Origin: an uncultured Sphingomonas sp.
GTDB lineage: Bacteria > Pseudomonadota > Alphaproteobacteria > Sphingomonadales > Sphingomonadaceae
Reading direction: 5' to 3'
Length of the DNA stretch: 61,960 nt
NCBI GenBank assembly: GCA_913777325.1
Contig: CAJYSA010000118.1
Span: 1 to 61,960 of the forward strand
The position numbers and the translations under genes were made by a program. The notes below the pieces were generated by a model, which saw only the letters and a list, made by a program, of their open reading frames with translations, searched no databases and was not told where the DNA came from. Shown piece by piece: positions 43,584 to 54,911 of this stretch (its first letter is position 1; each line of letters begins with the position of its first letter).

Positions 43584-44950
43584 CGCGCCTGCTGTGACAG
43601 GGTGCGGCCTTGCGGTCCAGCGTTCAGCACCCCGCGGAACGGGCGATCGTCGCCATCCAGCCCCTGCCCCGCCGGCAGGCCGAGCAGATCGCGCAGCAGC
43701 GGCGCGACATCGACATTGTCGAAGGTCGGCAGGCGCTTGCCGGCGCGAAACGCCGGACCATTGGCGATGAACAGCGCGCGCATGTCCGGCGCGTCATTGT
43801 CGAAGCCGTGGCCGCCGTCGGACCTCGGCTGGGTCGGCGCGGTCTTGGCGATCGTCCAGGCGCCGTTCGGGCCATCCTCACCGAGGCAAAGGTACGGCGA
43901 AATCCGGGGATTGGTGCCATAGCGGAACCGCGCGGGGATCTGCGACCTGCGCCAGCATCGCATGTGCGGGTGCGGGCGCAGCAGCGCCGCGGCCACCGCG
44001 TCGTCGCGGCCGGGCAGCGACACGATCTTGGCATAGGAGCCGGCCTCCAGCACGCGCCCGTCGGTGGGGGACAGGATCGTGTCGAGCGCGATCGTGCGGC
44101 GCGTGTCGGTGGCGGCCATGCCATGATCGGATACGATGACGAGGTTCGCCGGCTGCCCAAGCGCGGCGAGGTCGCCGACCAACTGGCCGATCGCGGTGTC
44201 GACGGTCGACACCACCTGCGTGGTGCGCGGATCGGCGGGGCCATAGCTATGCCCGGCGGTGTCCACCGCGTCGAAATAGAGCGTCAGGAAGCGCGGGCGC
44301 GTCGCGGCGGGGCGCCGCAGCCAGTCGATAATGGCATCCACGCGCTGCCGGTTGTCCACCGCCTCGCCGAATTGCTGCCAGTCGCGCGGGCGGGTGCCGC
44401 CCGTGGTCACATGCGGCCACTCGCCGGCGCGCGTGCCGCCCCAGGCGACGTTGGAGCCGGGCCAGAACATCGTCGCGGTGCGGATGCCGGCGCGCTCCGC
44501 CGTCACCCAGATCGGCTCGGCGGCGTTCCACCAGAACGGATCGTCGGTCGCCATCGTGAAGGTCTCGCCGGGACGCGCCGGATCCTCCATCGTGTTGGCG
44601 ACGATGCCGTGATGATCGGGCACCAGCCCGGTTACCAGAGTCCAGTGATTCGGGAAGGTCTTGGACGGGAAGGACGGGCGCATCGCGGCGGACACGCCCC
44701 CCGCCGCCAACCGCGACAGGTTCGGCGTGACTCCGCGATCAAGATAATCGGGGCGGAAGCCGTCGATCGAGATCAGGATCGTGACGGGCGAACGCCGCTC
44801 GGTTTCGGTGGCGCTCGCGATGGGCGCGGGCGGCTGCGTCAGCGGCTGCGTCACTGGCTGCGTTACTGGGGGCAGCGCGGGCGGGGTGTGCGGATAGGCG
44901 CAGGCGGACAGCGCCGCACACACCGCAAGCAACATCGGGCGAAAGCTCAT
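43580..44950 (-). CDS. Ectonucleotide pyrophosphatase/phosphodiesterase-family lipoprotein
   Basis: The 456-residue product has a lipoprotein signal (MLLAVCAALSACAYP, Cys near residue 17). A short tandem Val-Thr-Gln-Pro repeat follows. The alkaline-phosphatase-fold domain begins ILISIDGFRPDYLDRG, with the nucleophile Thr in SFPSKTFPNHWTLVTG near 95. Metal ligands are in LYFDAVDTAGHSYGP near 222, IVSDHGMAAT near 270 and HGFDND near 388. It probably hydrolyses nucleotide or phospholipid head-group phosphodiesters in the periplasm. It is first in an overlapping unit with arsC and PLD. Confidence 0.87.
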   Translation of the reverse strand: MSFRPMLLAVCAALSACAYPHTPPALPPVTQPVTQPLTQPPAPIASATETERRSPVTILISIDGFRPDYLDRGVTPNLSRLAAGGVSAAMRPSFPSKTFPNHWTLVTGLVPDHHGIVANTMEDPARPGETFTMATDDPFWWNAAEPIWVTAERAGIRTATMFWPGSNVAWGGTRAGEWPHVTTGGTRPRDWQQFGEAVDNRQRVDAIIDWLRRPAATRPRFLTLYFDAVDTAGHSYGPADPRTTQVVSTVDTAIGQLVGDLAALGQPANLVIVSDHGMAATDTRRTIALDTILSPTDGRVLEAGSYAKIVSLPGRDDAVAAALLRPHPHMRCWRRSQIPARFRYGTNPRISPYLCLGEDGPNGAWTIAKTAPTQPRSDGGHGFDNDAPDMRALFIANGPAFRAGKRLPTFDNVDVAPLLRDLLGLPAGQGLDGDDRPFRGVLNAGPQGRTLSQQAR

Positions 44951-45040
44951 CGCCGCGCTCTACGCCGTCGATCTTGCAGATCAAAGACCCGTCGTGGCGC
45001 GCGTTTGGAACGTCGGATGCGCGTCGCGCTTTGTGACGCC

Positions 45041-45295
45041 ATGCGCCACCTGATCCTTCCCGTCTGTCTGTTGCTCGTCGCCTGCGGAAAGGGTGGCGAG
45101 GAGCAGGCGAAGACGGCCGATCCGGCACCAGCGCCGAGCCCCACCGCGCCCGCGCCGCGCACCCCGGTGATGCAGATCACGCCTGCCCCCGGCGACCAGC
45201 CGACGTGGCTGGCGCCGCGCCCCGCCAAGAGCGCGGCGGTCCAGGCGCCCTATGGCAATCTGTTGAACAAGCCGGTGGTCGAGGACGCGCGCTGA
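45041..45295 (+). CDS. Small Pro-rich lipoprotein
   Basis: The 84-residue product MRHLILPVCLLLVACGKGG has a lipoprotein signal with lipobox LVAC (Cys near residue 15). The rest is Pro/Ala-rich and ends NLLNKPVVEDAR. I do not recognise a family. An in-frame ATG at 45017 would add eight residues, but the signal fits the inner start better. It is divergent from the phosphodiesterase gene and convergent with ychF. Confidence 0.6.
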   Translation: MRHLILPVCLLLVACGKGGEEQAKTADPAPAPSPTAPAPRTPVMQITPAPGDQPTWLAPRPAKSAAVQAPYGNLLNKPVVEDAR

Positions 45296-45320
45296 CCCGT
45301 CACCAGGCCGGCGCGCGGGA

Positions 45321-46421
45321 TCAGACGTTGAAGCGGAACAGCATCACGTCGCCGTCGTGGACGACATATTCCTTGCCCTCTTGGCGCAGCTTGCCCGATT
45401 CGCGCGCGCCGGCCTCTCCGTTGCAGGCGACGTAATCGTCGAAGGCGATCGTCTCGGCACGGATGAAGCCGCGTTCGAAATCGGAGTGGATCGCCCCCGC
45501 CGCCTGCGGCGCCTTCGACCCGGCCTCGACCGTCCAGGCGCGCGCCTCCTTCGGCCCGACCGTGAAGAAGGTGAGCAGGTGGAGCAGCGCGTAACCGGCG
45601 CGGATCACGCGCGCGAGCCCTGTTTCCTCCAGCCCCAGTTCGGCCAGGAACTCGCCGCGATCCTCGTGCGGCATCGTCGCGATATCGGCCTCGATCGCCG
45701 CCGAGACGACCACGGCCTGCGCGCCTTCCGCCGCCGCCTTGTCGAACACCTTCTGCGACAGCGCATTGCCGTTCGCGGCATCCTCCTCGTTGACGTTGCA
45801 GACGTAGAGGACCGGTTTGGCGGTCAGCAACTGCGCCTGATCGAGGACGCGCTTCTCCTCGGCGTCGTGCGTCGCGGTCAGCCGCGCAGGCTTGCCGTCG
45901 CGCAACAGGTCGAGCGCGCGGCCCAGCACCAGCGCGCCGAGCTTGGCCTCCTTGTCGCCCTGCTGCCCCTTCTTGGCGAGGTTGGGGACTCGCTTTTCGA
46001 GGCTTTCGAGGTCGGAGAGCATCAGCTCGGTCTCGACCGTCTCGGCATCCGCGATCGGATCGACGCGGTTGTCGACGTGCTGGATGTCATCGTTCTCGAA
46101 GCAGCGCAGGACGTGGACGATCGCGTCCACCTCGCGGATGTTGCCCAGGAACTGGTTGCCCAGCCCTTCGCCCTTGCTGGCGCCGCGCACCAGACCGGCG
46201 ATGTCGACGAAGCCGAGCTGCGTCTCGATGATCTTCGCCGATCCGGCGATCGCGGCCAGCTTCGACAGGCGCGGATCGGGCACGCCGACGTTGCCGACGT
46301 TCGGCTCGATCGTGCAGAACGGATAGTTCGCCGCCTGCGCCGCGGCCGTCTCGGTCAGCGCGTTGAAGAGGGTGGACTTGCCGACGTTGGGCAGGCCCAC
46401 GATGCCGCAGCGGAAACCCAT
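45321..46421 (-). CDS. ychF: Redox-regulated ATPase YchF (Obg family)
   Basis: YchF is an Obg-type P-loop NTPase that prefers ATP and binds ribosomes. The 366-residue product begins MGFRCGIVGLPNVGKSTLFNAL with the P-loop. ATP preference is indicated by NVNEED in the place of the GTPase NKxD motif near residue 205. A coiled-coil insert lies between 130 and 180, and the TGS domain ends the protein (FFTVGPKEARAWTVEAG, then EGKEYVVHDGDVMLFRFNV in part). The gene stands alone. Confidence 0.96.
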   Translation of the reverse strand: MGFRCGIVGLPNVGKSTLFNALTETAAAQAANYPFCTIEPNVGNVGVPDPRLSKLAAIAGSAKIIETQLGFVDIAGLVRGASKGEGLGNQFLGNIREVDAIVHVLRCFENDDIQHVDNRVDPIADAETVETELMLSDLESLEKRVPNLAKKGQQGDKEAKLGALVLGRALDLLRDGKPARLTATHDAEEKRVLDQAQLLTAKPVLYVCNVNEEDAANGNALSQKVFDKAAAEGAQAVVVSAAIEADIATMPHEDRGEFLAELGLEETGLARVIRAGYALLHLLTFFTVGPKEARAWTVEAGSKAPQAAGAIHSDFERGFIRAETIAFDDYVACNGEAGARESGKLRQEGKEYVVHDGDVMLFRFNV

Positions 46422-46487
46422 GGGGAAAACCTGTGTGATCGAGGAAAGCGCGCCAGATAGGCCAGCGCGCGCGCCATGACTAGGGGG

Positions 46488-47789
46488 TCAGCCGACCGCC
46501 ATGCCCCACAACAGATAGCCGTTGAGCACCACGATCACCGCCGCGATCCCCCATGCCAGCACCGCCAGCCAGCGCGGCGCCGCGAACGTGCCCATCAACG
46601 CGCGATTGGATGTATACAGCACCAGCGGGATCACCGCGAACGGCAGTTGCAGGCTCAGCACCACTTGGCTGAGCACCAGCAGATCGGTCGCACCGCGATC
46701 GCCGGCGCTGGCGACCACCGCCACGGCGGGCACGATCGCCAACGCGCGCGTCACCAACCGCCGCAACCACGGCGCGAGCCGGATATCGAGGAATCCTTCC
46801 ATCACGATCTGCCCGGCCAGCGTGCCGGTGACTGTGGAATTCTGCCCGCTGGCCAGCAGCGCGACCGCGAACAGCACGCTGGCCGCGCCCACGCCCAGCA
46901 TCGGCGCGAGCAGCCGGTGGGCATCCTCGATCTCCGCGACCTCGAACCGCCCCGCGCTATGGAAGGTCGCCGCCGCAAGCATCAGGATCGCGGCGTTGAT
47001 GAAGAAGGCGAGGCCGAGGGCGACCGTCGAATCGATCGTCGCCAGCTTCAGCGCCTCGTGCCGGTCCCGCTCGTCGCTGCCATAGGCACGTGTCTGGACG
47101 ATCGAGGAATGCAGGTACAGATTGTGCGGCATCACGGTCGCACCGAGGATGCCGATCGCGATATACAGCATCGCCGGATTGGCGACGATCTGCGTCGAGG
47201 GCACCAGCCCCGCCGCCGCCGCGCCCCAGTCCGGTCGCGCCCAGAACAGCTCGACCGCGAAACAGACCGCGATCACGATCAGCAGCGCGGCGATGAACGC
47301 CTCCAGCCGGCGGAAGCCATAACGCTGGAGCGCGAGGATCAGGAACACGTCCAGTGCGGTGACCAGCACGCCGTAGAGCAGCGGCATCCCGAACAACAGC
47401 TTCAGCGCGATCGCGGTGCCCAGCACCTCGGCCAGATCGCACGCGACGATCGCCACCTCCGCCAGCGCCCACAACAGCCACGCCACCGGTCGCGACGAAT
47501 GGCGGCGGCACGCCTGCGCCAGATCCAGCCCGGCGCCCACGCCGAGGCGCGCCGACAGCGATTGCAGCACGATGGCCATCAGGTTGGACAGGAGGACGAC
47601 GCTGAGCAAGGTATAGCCGAACGCCGAGCCACCCGCGATGTCGGTCGCCCAATTGCCCGGATCCATATAGCCGACCGCGACCAGCCAGCCCGGCCCCACG
47701 AACGCCAGCAACTTGCGCCAGAAGCCGGCGTCCTTCGGGATGGGGACGGAGGCGAAGCTGTCGCCCAGCGAACGTGCGGGAGAGGTCAT
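46488..47789 (-). CDS. mntH: Nramp-type divalent metal transporter MntH
   Basis: This proton-coupled Mn/Fe importer has 11 membrane helices. The 433-residue product has the helix-1 metal motif [10 protein letters not shown] near residue 43 and the helix-6 motif [13 protein letters not shown] near 230, both complete. [18 protein letters not shown] near 310 is a further family block. I start it at ATG 47789 ([12 protein letters not shown]). ATG 47843 is also possible and neither has a strong ribosome site. I see no recognisable MntR or Mur box in the 166 bp upstream. Confidence 0.93.
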   Translation of the reverse strand: MTSPARSLGDSFASVPIPKDAGFWRKLLAFVGPGWLVAVGYMDPGNWATDIAGGSAFGYTLLSVVLLSNLMAIVLQSLSARLGVGAGLDLAQACRRHSSRPVAWLLWALAEVAIVACDLAEVLGTAIALKLLFGMPLLYGVLVTALDVFLILALQRYGFRRLEAFIAALLIVIAVCFAVELFWARPDWGAAAAGLVPSTQIVANPAMLYIAIGILGATVMPHNLYLHSSIVQTRAYGSDERDRHEALKLATIDSTVALGLAFFINAAILMLAAATFHSAGRFEVAEIEDAHRLLAPMLGVGAASVLFAVALLASGQNSTVTGTLAGQIVMEGFLDIRLAPWLRRLVTRALAIVPAVAVVASAGDRGATDLLVLSQVVLSLQLPFAVIPLVLYTSNRALMGTFAAPRWLAVLAWGIAAVIVVLNGYLLWGMAVG

Positions 47790-47955
47790 GCGGAAGGAGG
47801 AATGCGGGAGAAGCGCACCGGTTTCAACCACGTGCCTCGCCATCCAACCCCCGCCGCCCGCCGAGGCCATGCGACGAACACGAAAACGCGTCGCCGCCGA
47901 TAAGCATGCCGATCGTCCATTGCGCGTTCACGACTGATCTCCGATAGTTTCGCGC

Positions 47956-48375
47956 ATGCGTATCATGCTCCCCGCCGCGCTCGCGCTGCTCGCCGCCGCC
48001 GTCCCCTCGACGGCCTTCGCCGCCACCCCGATCGCCGGACGCTACGTCACGGAGGACGGAGCCGGGATCGTCACCGTCGGCCCGTGCGGCGGCAGCGTCT
48101 GCGGCAAGCTGACCACCATCCTGAAGAAGCGCCCCGGCGCGCCGGATACCGACGTCAACAACAGCGACGCGGCGCTGCGCAGCCGTCCCATTCTGGGAAT
48201 GCCGATCCTGTCGGAGTTCAAGGATGCGGGCAAGGACTGGCGCGGCAAGATCTACGACCCGCGCAACGGCAAGACCTACAAGTCGATCGTGGCGAAGAAC
48301 GCCGACGGCACGCTGGCGGTGAAGGGCTGCATCGCGTTCTTCTGCCAGACGCAGACCTGGCGCCCGGCGAAATAG
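47956..48375 (+). CDS. DUF2147 family exported protein
   Basis: The 139-residue product has a signal peptide (MLPAALALLAAAVPSTAFAAT). The mature part shows IAGRYVTEDGAGIVTVGPCGGSVCGKLT (in two blocks), WRGKIYDPRNGKTYKS and a C-terminal GCIAFFCQTQTW, which match DUF2147 beta-barrel-like proteins. Four Cys could make two disulfides. The function is unknown; relatives are associated with stress and the envelope. It is divergent from mntH and convergent with the degenerate GGDEF gene. Confidence 0.85.
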   Translation: MRIMLPAALALLAAAVPSTAFAATPIAGRYVTEDGAGIVTVGPCGGSVCGKLTTILKKRPGAPDTDVNNSDAALRSRPILGMPILSEFKDAGKDWRGKIYDPRNGKTYKSIVAKNADGTLAVKGCIAFFCQTQTWRPAK

Positions 48376-48382
48376 GCCGGGC

Positions 48383-49345
48383 TCACCCTTCGAGCTGATT
48401 GCCCCCGCGGCTGGCGGCCAGCGTGGCGTTCGCGCGGGAGGCGATCAGCGATTCCTCCTGCTGCCCCGGCCCGCCGATCGCGATTCCGGCGGAGGCGGTG
48501 ACCATGCCGATCGGCTCGCCCGATCCGCGTAGCCGCAGCCGCCGCGCCGCGAACGATTCCAGCGCCCGCTCGGTGCGCAGCCGTGCCGCGCTGGGGGGCA
48601 GGTCGCGGATGATGAACAGGAATTCGTTGCCGCTCCAGCGGATCAGCTCCTCGTCGTCGAACGTCTGCTGAAGCGTCGCGGCGAAGGCGTTGAGCACATT
48701 GTCGCCTACCGCGCGGCCATAACGATCGTTGATGAGGTCGAGCGCATCGACGCTGAACGTCAGGACGACATGCCCCTGCCCGCCCGCATCGGCGCGCGCC
48801 ATCACTTCCGCCGCCCCGCTCCGGTTCAGCGCGCGGGTCAGATTGTCGCGATCCACGTCCTCGGGCGGCGGCGCGGGCACGATATTGTCGCGCAATCGCA
48901 CCACCTCGCTGCGCAGCGCGGCCAGCTCGCGCTCGGCATCCGAAAGGCGCAGGACGAAATCGTTCGCGGTCGCGGGCAGGTCGCTCTCCGCCGCCCCGCC
49001 CGCCTGCGCGACCATCGCCCCCATGTCACGTTCCAGCGCCTGGGTCAGGTCATGCGCGTCGCTGGTCAGCGTGCCCAGCTCCTGCGCCTGGCGCATCACG
49101 GTCCGCTCGCGCCGGTCGAGCGTCTGTTCGCGCGGGGGCGAGAGATAGCGCTCGACCAGATGCTGCACCGCGGCCCCGGTCAGCCGCAGCCCGCCGTCGG
49201 TATGCGTCGCCACCGCCTCGGACAACGCCGATCCCGGCGCCGCGATCACCGCGAGCGCGAATTCGTAATGCGCGGGCGAGGGATCGAGTTGATGCAGTTC
49301 AAGGAAGTTGAGTGCGCGCCGCGCGCGATCGAACGCCGTTCTCAT
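48383..49345 (-). CDS. GGDEF-domain protein with degenerate active site
   Basis: The 320-residue cytoplasmic protein starts at ATG 49345 with AAGGGG upstream. Residues 1-150 are helical with a coiled-coil segment (LSDAERELAALRSEVVRLRDN). The GGDEF fold begins near 180 (DNLTRALNRSG) and keeps FSVDALDLINDRYG near 212, but the signature loop reads RWSGNEFLFI (near 235), where GGDEF is expected. With Gly-1 and the Asp changed, cyclase activity is doubtful. It may be a receptor or a protein-interaction domain. It is one of four cyclic-di-GMP type genes in the window. Confidence 0.82.
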   Translation of the reverse strand: MRTAFDRARRALNFLELHQLDPSPAHYEFALAVIAAPGSALSEAVATHTDGGLRLTGAAVQHLVERYLSPPREQTLDRRERTVMRQAQELGTLTSDAHDLTQALERDMGAMVAQAGGAAESDLPATANDFVLRLSDAERELAALRSEVVRLRDNIVPAPPPEDVDRDNLTRALNRSGAAEVMARADAGGQGHVVLTFSVDALDLINDRYGRAVGDNVLNAFAATLQQTFDDEELIRWSGNEFLFIIRDLPPSAARLRTERALESFAARRLRLRGSGEPIGMVTASAGIAIGGPGQQEESLIASRANATLAASRGGNQLEG

Positions 49346-49419
49346 CACGCCCCTTCCGCCACGCCTTTCGCTTCGCGCCTTATTCGCCCGTATCGTTAAA
49401 GCGGCGTAAACACCGTGCC

Positions 49420-50046
49420 TTACACCGGAGCGGCATCGGCCCCCGCGCCATAATGATGCCAGGTGAAGATCGCCGCCGCCCCACGATGCGGTCGCCACGG
49501 CTCGGCCAGTTCGCGGGTCAGCTTCTCGCTGGGGCGCGCGGGATGGCCCAGGATGCGCCCGGTCTCGATCTGCACCGCCAGATCGCCCGCCGGCCAGATG
49601 TCAGGCCGCCCCTCCGCGAACAGCAGATACACTTCCGCCGACCAGCGCCCGATGCCCTTCACCCGCACCAGTTGCGCGATCGCCTCCTCGTCGTCGGCGG
49701 GCAGGTGGTCGAGGTCGAGACGCCCGCTGGTCACCTCCTCCGCCAGACTGCGCGCATAGCCCGCCTTCTGGCGGGAGAAGCCGCACGCGCGCAGGCTATC
49801 GTCGTCCAGCCTGCCGATCACCGCCGGATCGGTGGGATCGCCCAGAGCCTCCAGCTTGCGCCACACCGCATCGGCGGCCTTCACGCTCACCTGCTGCCCC
49901 AGGATCGTGCGCAGCAAGGTGGCGTAGCCGCGCGCCCGGATGCGCGGCGCGGGATAGCCGACCCGTTCCAGCGCGGCGGCGAAGGCCGGTTCACGCGCGG
50001 CCAGCGCGTCCAGCCCGGCGTTGAGGTCGGCGGCGCTCAGCCCCAT
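49420..50046 (-). CDS. AlkA-like DNA-3-methyladenine glycosylase
   Basis: The 208-residue protein is a helix-hairpin-helix base-excision glycosylase. The hairpin is [20 protein letters not shown] near residue 128 and the catalytic Asp is in WPAGDLAVQ near 156. The block [22 protein letters not shown] near 44 (two parts) is typical of AlkA/MagIII-type proteins. It lacks the N-terminal beta domain of E. coli AlkA, as in many alphaproteobacterial forms. It is divergent from the ferredoxin gene with 53 bp between the starts. Confidence 0.85.
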   Translation of the reverse strand: MGLSAADLNAGLDALAAREPAFAAALERVGYPAPRIRARGYATLLRTILGQQVSVKAADAVWRKLEALGDPTDPAVIGRLDDDSLRACGFSRQKAGYARSLAEEVTSGRLDLDHLPADDEEAIAQLVRVKGIGRWSAEVYLLFAEGRPDIWPAGDLAVQIETGRILGHPARPSEKLTRELAEPWRPHRGAAAIFTWHHYGAGADAAPV

Positions 50047-50099
50047 TGCCAGGCGCCATGCTTGCCGTCATCAGCGGCGCGATCATCCGTGGAGTTCAT

Positions 50100-50417
50100 A
50101 TGGCCAAGCTTATCGTCGAGACGCGCAGCGGGGAAGAACGCGAACTGGAGGGCCAGGCGGGTTTTTCGGTGATGGAGGTGATCCGCGATGCCGGCATCGA
50201 CGAGATCCTGGCGCTGTGCGGCGGTTGCTGCAGCTGCGCGACGTGCCACGTCCACGTCGACCCGGCCTTTGCGGACAAGCTGCCGCCGATGAGCGAGGAT
50301 GAGAACGACCTGCTCGATTCCGCCGCCGAACGCGACGCGACCTCGCGGCTGTCGTGCCAGATCGAATTCGGCCCGGCGCTGGACGGGATGCGCGTGCGGA
50401 TCGCCGCCGAGGATTGA
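50100..50417 (+). CDS. Adrenodoxin-type [2Fe-2S] ferredoxin
   Basis: The 105-residue ferredoxin starts at ATG 50100, with GGAG seven bases upstream. The cluster ligands follow the C-x5-C-x2-C pattern in [15 protein letters not shown] near residues 39-48, with the fourth Cys in SRLSCQIEF near 85. The block DENDLLDSA is the acidic partner-binding region of adrenodoxin-like proteins. It should carry electrons to a P450 or to iron-sulfur assembly or other oxidoreductases. No partner gene is adjacent. Confidence 0.9.
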   Translation: MAKLIVETRSGEERELEGQAGFSVMEVIRDAGIDEILALCGGCCSCATCHVHVDPAFADKLPPMSEDENDLLDSAAERDATSRLSCQIEFGPALDGMRVRIAAED

Positions 50418-50454
50418 GGCGCCCTCCCGTGCCGGTATCCGGTACGCCGGCGAA

Positions 50455-50480
50455 GCCGCCCCCGCGCTGGCAGGGGCGGC
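50455..50480. terminator. Hairpin between convergent ferredoxin and PEP-CTERM genes
   Basis: GCCGCCCC (50455-50462) and GGGGCGGC (50473-50480) pair perfectly over 8 bp with a 10-base loop between two convergent genes. There is no clear T-run on either side, so it may be a shared weak terminator. Confidence 0.45.
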
Positions 50481-50487
50481 CCCGTTC

Positions 50488-51066
50488 TCAGGCGAAGCGT
50501 ACCGTGGTCGTCACCGCGGCGCTGCGCCGACGACGCAGCGCATAGCCCGCTGTGCCGAAGCCGATCAGCATCATCGCCCATGTCGCCGGTTCCGGCACCG
50601 CCGCGCTGGGCGTGAAGCGCAGCGTCGAGATGGCGAAATATCGGGGATTGGAGCTGGTGAACGAGAATTTGGTGATGCCGCTGCCTGAGAAGGCGCGAGT
50701 GGCGTTCACGTCTGCATTACCCGCAACATACGAGAAACTGTCGAGCAGCGTGGTTCCGGCATAGACGCTGAGCGTCGCGCTGCCGAAAGACGACAGCGCG
50801 AGATAGTCGACCGAGAGGGCGCTGATCGCGGTGGAAAAGTTAAAGTCGCTGGGATTGGCCCGCCCTGCGACGCCCTTGCCGTCGAAGGTGTCGCGCGAAT
50901 CGGTGTAGTAATACAGGTTGCTGCCGGTGAAGCCGTAGGATTGATATTGGTTGGTCACGCTGTCGCCGTTGTTCAACGCCACTTCGCCGAACGTCACCGT
51001 TGCTGCCGACGCCGGCACGCTCGCGATCGCGGCTGCCGCCGCGACCGACATCATCCAGTATTTCAT
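50488..51066 (-). CDS. PEPxxWA-CTERM sorting-domain protein
   Basis: The 192-residue protein has a signal peptide (SVAAAAAIASVPASAA) and a Ser/Thr/Tyr/Asn-rich beta-type body. The C-terminal sorting tail reads VPEPATWAMMLIGFGTAGYALRRRR: PEP motif, hydrophobic helix and basic end. Such tails are handled by an exosortase and are linked to extracellular polysaccharide in bacteria that have the system. No exosortase gene is in this window. GGGGAAAAGAG precedes the ATG. The body is less GC-rich than neighbouring genes. Confidence 0.9.
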   Translation of the reverse strand: MKYWMMSVAAAAAIASVPASAATVTFGEVALNNGDSVTNQYQSYGFTGSNLYYYTDSRDTFDGKGVAGRANPSDFNFSTAISALSVDYLALSSFGSATLSVYAGTTLLDSFSYVAGNADVNATRAFSGSGITKFSFTSSNPRYFAISTLRFTPSAAVPEPATWAMMLIGFGTAGYALRRRRSAAVTTTVRFA

Positions 51067-51195
51067 GCTCTTTTCCCCCGGTTCGTGATGAACCGCGCCC
51101 CGACGTAGAGCAAAGATGCCGCCCGCACCCTACTCCATTTGGATGATGCAACACGTTGATGACGCGCCGCCACTGTCCCGCTACAGGGCAGCGCC

Positions 51196-53408
<2,213 letters not shown>

Positions 53409-53412
<4 letters not shown>

Positions 53413-54599
53413 GCGGCGACACGGCCCCCGCCCCGCCCCGCATCGTCGCGCTGGACTTCCTGCGCGGCGCGGCGGTGCTGGGGATCCTCGTCGCCAATCT
53501 GCCCGGCTTCGCGCTGCCGGGCGCGGCCTATTTCTCCCCCGCCGCCTGGGGCGGCACGTCGCGCGCCGACATCGCCGCCTGGGCACTCACCTTCGTGTTG
53601 ATCGAGGGCAAGATGCGCGGACTGTTCGCGATGCTGTTCGGCGCGTCGATGCTGCTCGTCATCCAGCGCGCCGATGCCCGCGGGGAGAATGGCGCCGCGC
53701 TGCATCTCCGCCGCATGGGCACGCTGTTCGCCATCGGCTGCGTCCATGCCTATGGCGTATGGAGCGGCGACATCCTGAGCCTGTACGCGATGGTCGGCTG
53801 CGTCGCGCTGCTCTTCACCGGCGCCGGGACGCGGTTGCTGCTGTTCGCCGCCACCGCCGCGTTCGTGCTGGCCTTGCTCAACGGCGTCGCGCTGCTCGGA
53901 TTGGGCGATGTGCTGGAGCGGGTGTTCGGTCGCTCCACGCCGTCCGCGCTCGCCCGCGAAATCGCGGCGCTGCGCGGGCCGTGGCGCGCCAACGTCGCGT
54001 GGCGCTGGCATGACGAGGCAGGGCCGCTCACCGCCTTCCTCGCCAATGGCCCCGAGACTCTGGGCTATATGCTGCTCGGGATGGCGGGCCTGCGCACCGG
54101 TTTCCTGACCGGCACCTGGCCGCGTCGTCGCTACGGCGCGATCGCCGCCGTCGCGCTGGGCCTGACTCTGCCGATCGACGGCGCGCTCGCTTGGCGGACG
54201 ATCGCGCATCAGTTCGACGCGCACGCCGTGGTGCTGGCGAGTTTCGTGCTGACCCCGCCCCTGCGGCCGCTCACCGTCATCGGCTATGCCGCACTGCTGC
54301 TGTGCGTGGCGCGCGAGGGGCGCGTCGCCGATGCGGGTCGGGTCGCGCTCAGCAACTACCTGCTGTGCAGCATTGCTGCGACCGCGCTCTTCTATGGCTG
54401 GGGCGCCGGGCAGTTCGCGCGCTGGGATCGCGCGACGCTCTATGTGCTGCTCCTGCCGGCATGGTTCGCGATGCTGACGTGGTCGCACTGGTGGCGAGCT
54501 CGATTCACCCACGGCCCCGCCGAATGGGCGTGGCGTTGCGCGACCCAGCGCCGGTGGATCGCACTTCGTCGCAAAAGATGCGAACGCGACGCAATTTAG
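53409..54599 (+). CDS. DUF418 family membrane protein
   Basis: The frame encodes a polytopic membrane protein with the DUF418 N-terminus ([20 protein letters not shown]) and a C-terminal block ([20 protein letters not shown], then [20 protein letters not shown]). About ten hydrophobic helices are visible. No ATG, GTG or TTG lies between the purL stop and the first conserved residues. The nearest upstream options are ATA at 53409, overlapping the purL TAA, or ATT 53343 and CTG 53334 inside purL. GTG 53475 would cut into the conserved N-terminus. The start given is therefore a guess. Function unknown. Confidence 0.75.
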
Positions 54600-54601
54600 C
54601 T

Positions 54602-54616
54602 TGCGACCCATTCGCA
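54602..54616. promoter_or_regulatory. Fur-box-like palindrome upstream of bfd
   Basis: TGCGA (54602-54606), five bases and TCGCA (54612-54616) form a palindrome within TTGCGACCCATTCGCAG. It resembles the TGCGAATnATTCGCA type of Fur site, with mismatches in the centre, and lies 36 bp before the bfd start. Iron control of the bfd-bfr pair would make sense. It is a visual match only. Confidence 0.35.
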
Positions 54617-54651
54617 GTAGCGGTACGTTACTTTCATCGGGAGGAACCGCG

Positions 54652-54822
54652 ATGGTCGTGTGCGTTTGCAATGCGATACGGGAATGCCAGGTGCGCGAGG
54701 CCGCGCGCGGCGGTGCGACGACTGCCTGTCAGGCCTATCGATGCTATGGCCTTCAAGCCAAATGCGGGCAGTGCGTCGCGTTCGCACGAGAGATTATCGA
54801 CGAGGAACGCGCCGCCGCGTGA
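54652..54822 (+). CDS. bfd: Bacterioferritin-associated [2Fe-2S] ferredoxin Bfd
   Basis: The 56-residue product begins MVVCVCNAIRECQVREAARGG. The [2Fe-2S] ligands are the paired Cys of VCVCN near residue 4-6 and of AKCGQC near 39-42, the BFD fold arrangement. Bfd docks on bacterioferritin and donates electrons to release stored iron. GGGAGGA sits eight bases before ATG 54652. The bfr gene follows after 89 bp, the expected partner, and a Fur-like palindrome lies upstream. Confidence 0.9.
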   Translation: MVVCVCNAIRECQVREAARGGATTACQAYRCYGLQAKCGQCVAFAREIIDEERAAA

Positions 54823-54911
54823 TACTGTAAACGCCCGTAAATAGAGTTTTCGCCCTTTCGCGTTCGACGCGACATCTGTATCCCGCCGCCATTCCATTGG
54901 AGGCAGGCACG

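Noticed and set aside
44826-44880. 12-base tandem repeat coding Val-Thr-Gln-Pro near the phosphodiesterase N-terminus
   Set aside because: Only about three imperfect copies in a lipoprotein linker; ordinary low-complexity DNA.
43610-45040. N-terminal part of a long plus-strand frame ending at 45295
   Set aside because: It is antisense to the phosphodiesterase gene. Only the last 84 codons make a lipoprotein with a sensible signal.
47790-47955. Possible MntR or Mur box upstream of mntH
   Set aside because: I searched the 166 bp by eye and found no convincing palindrome of either type.
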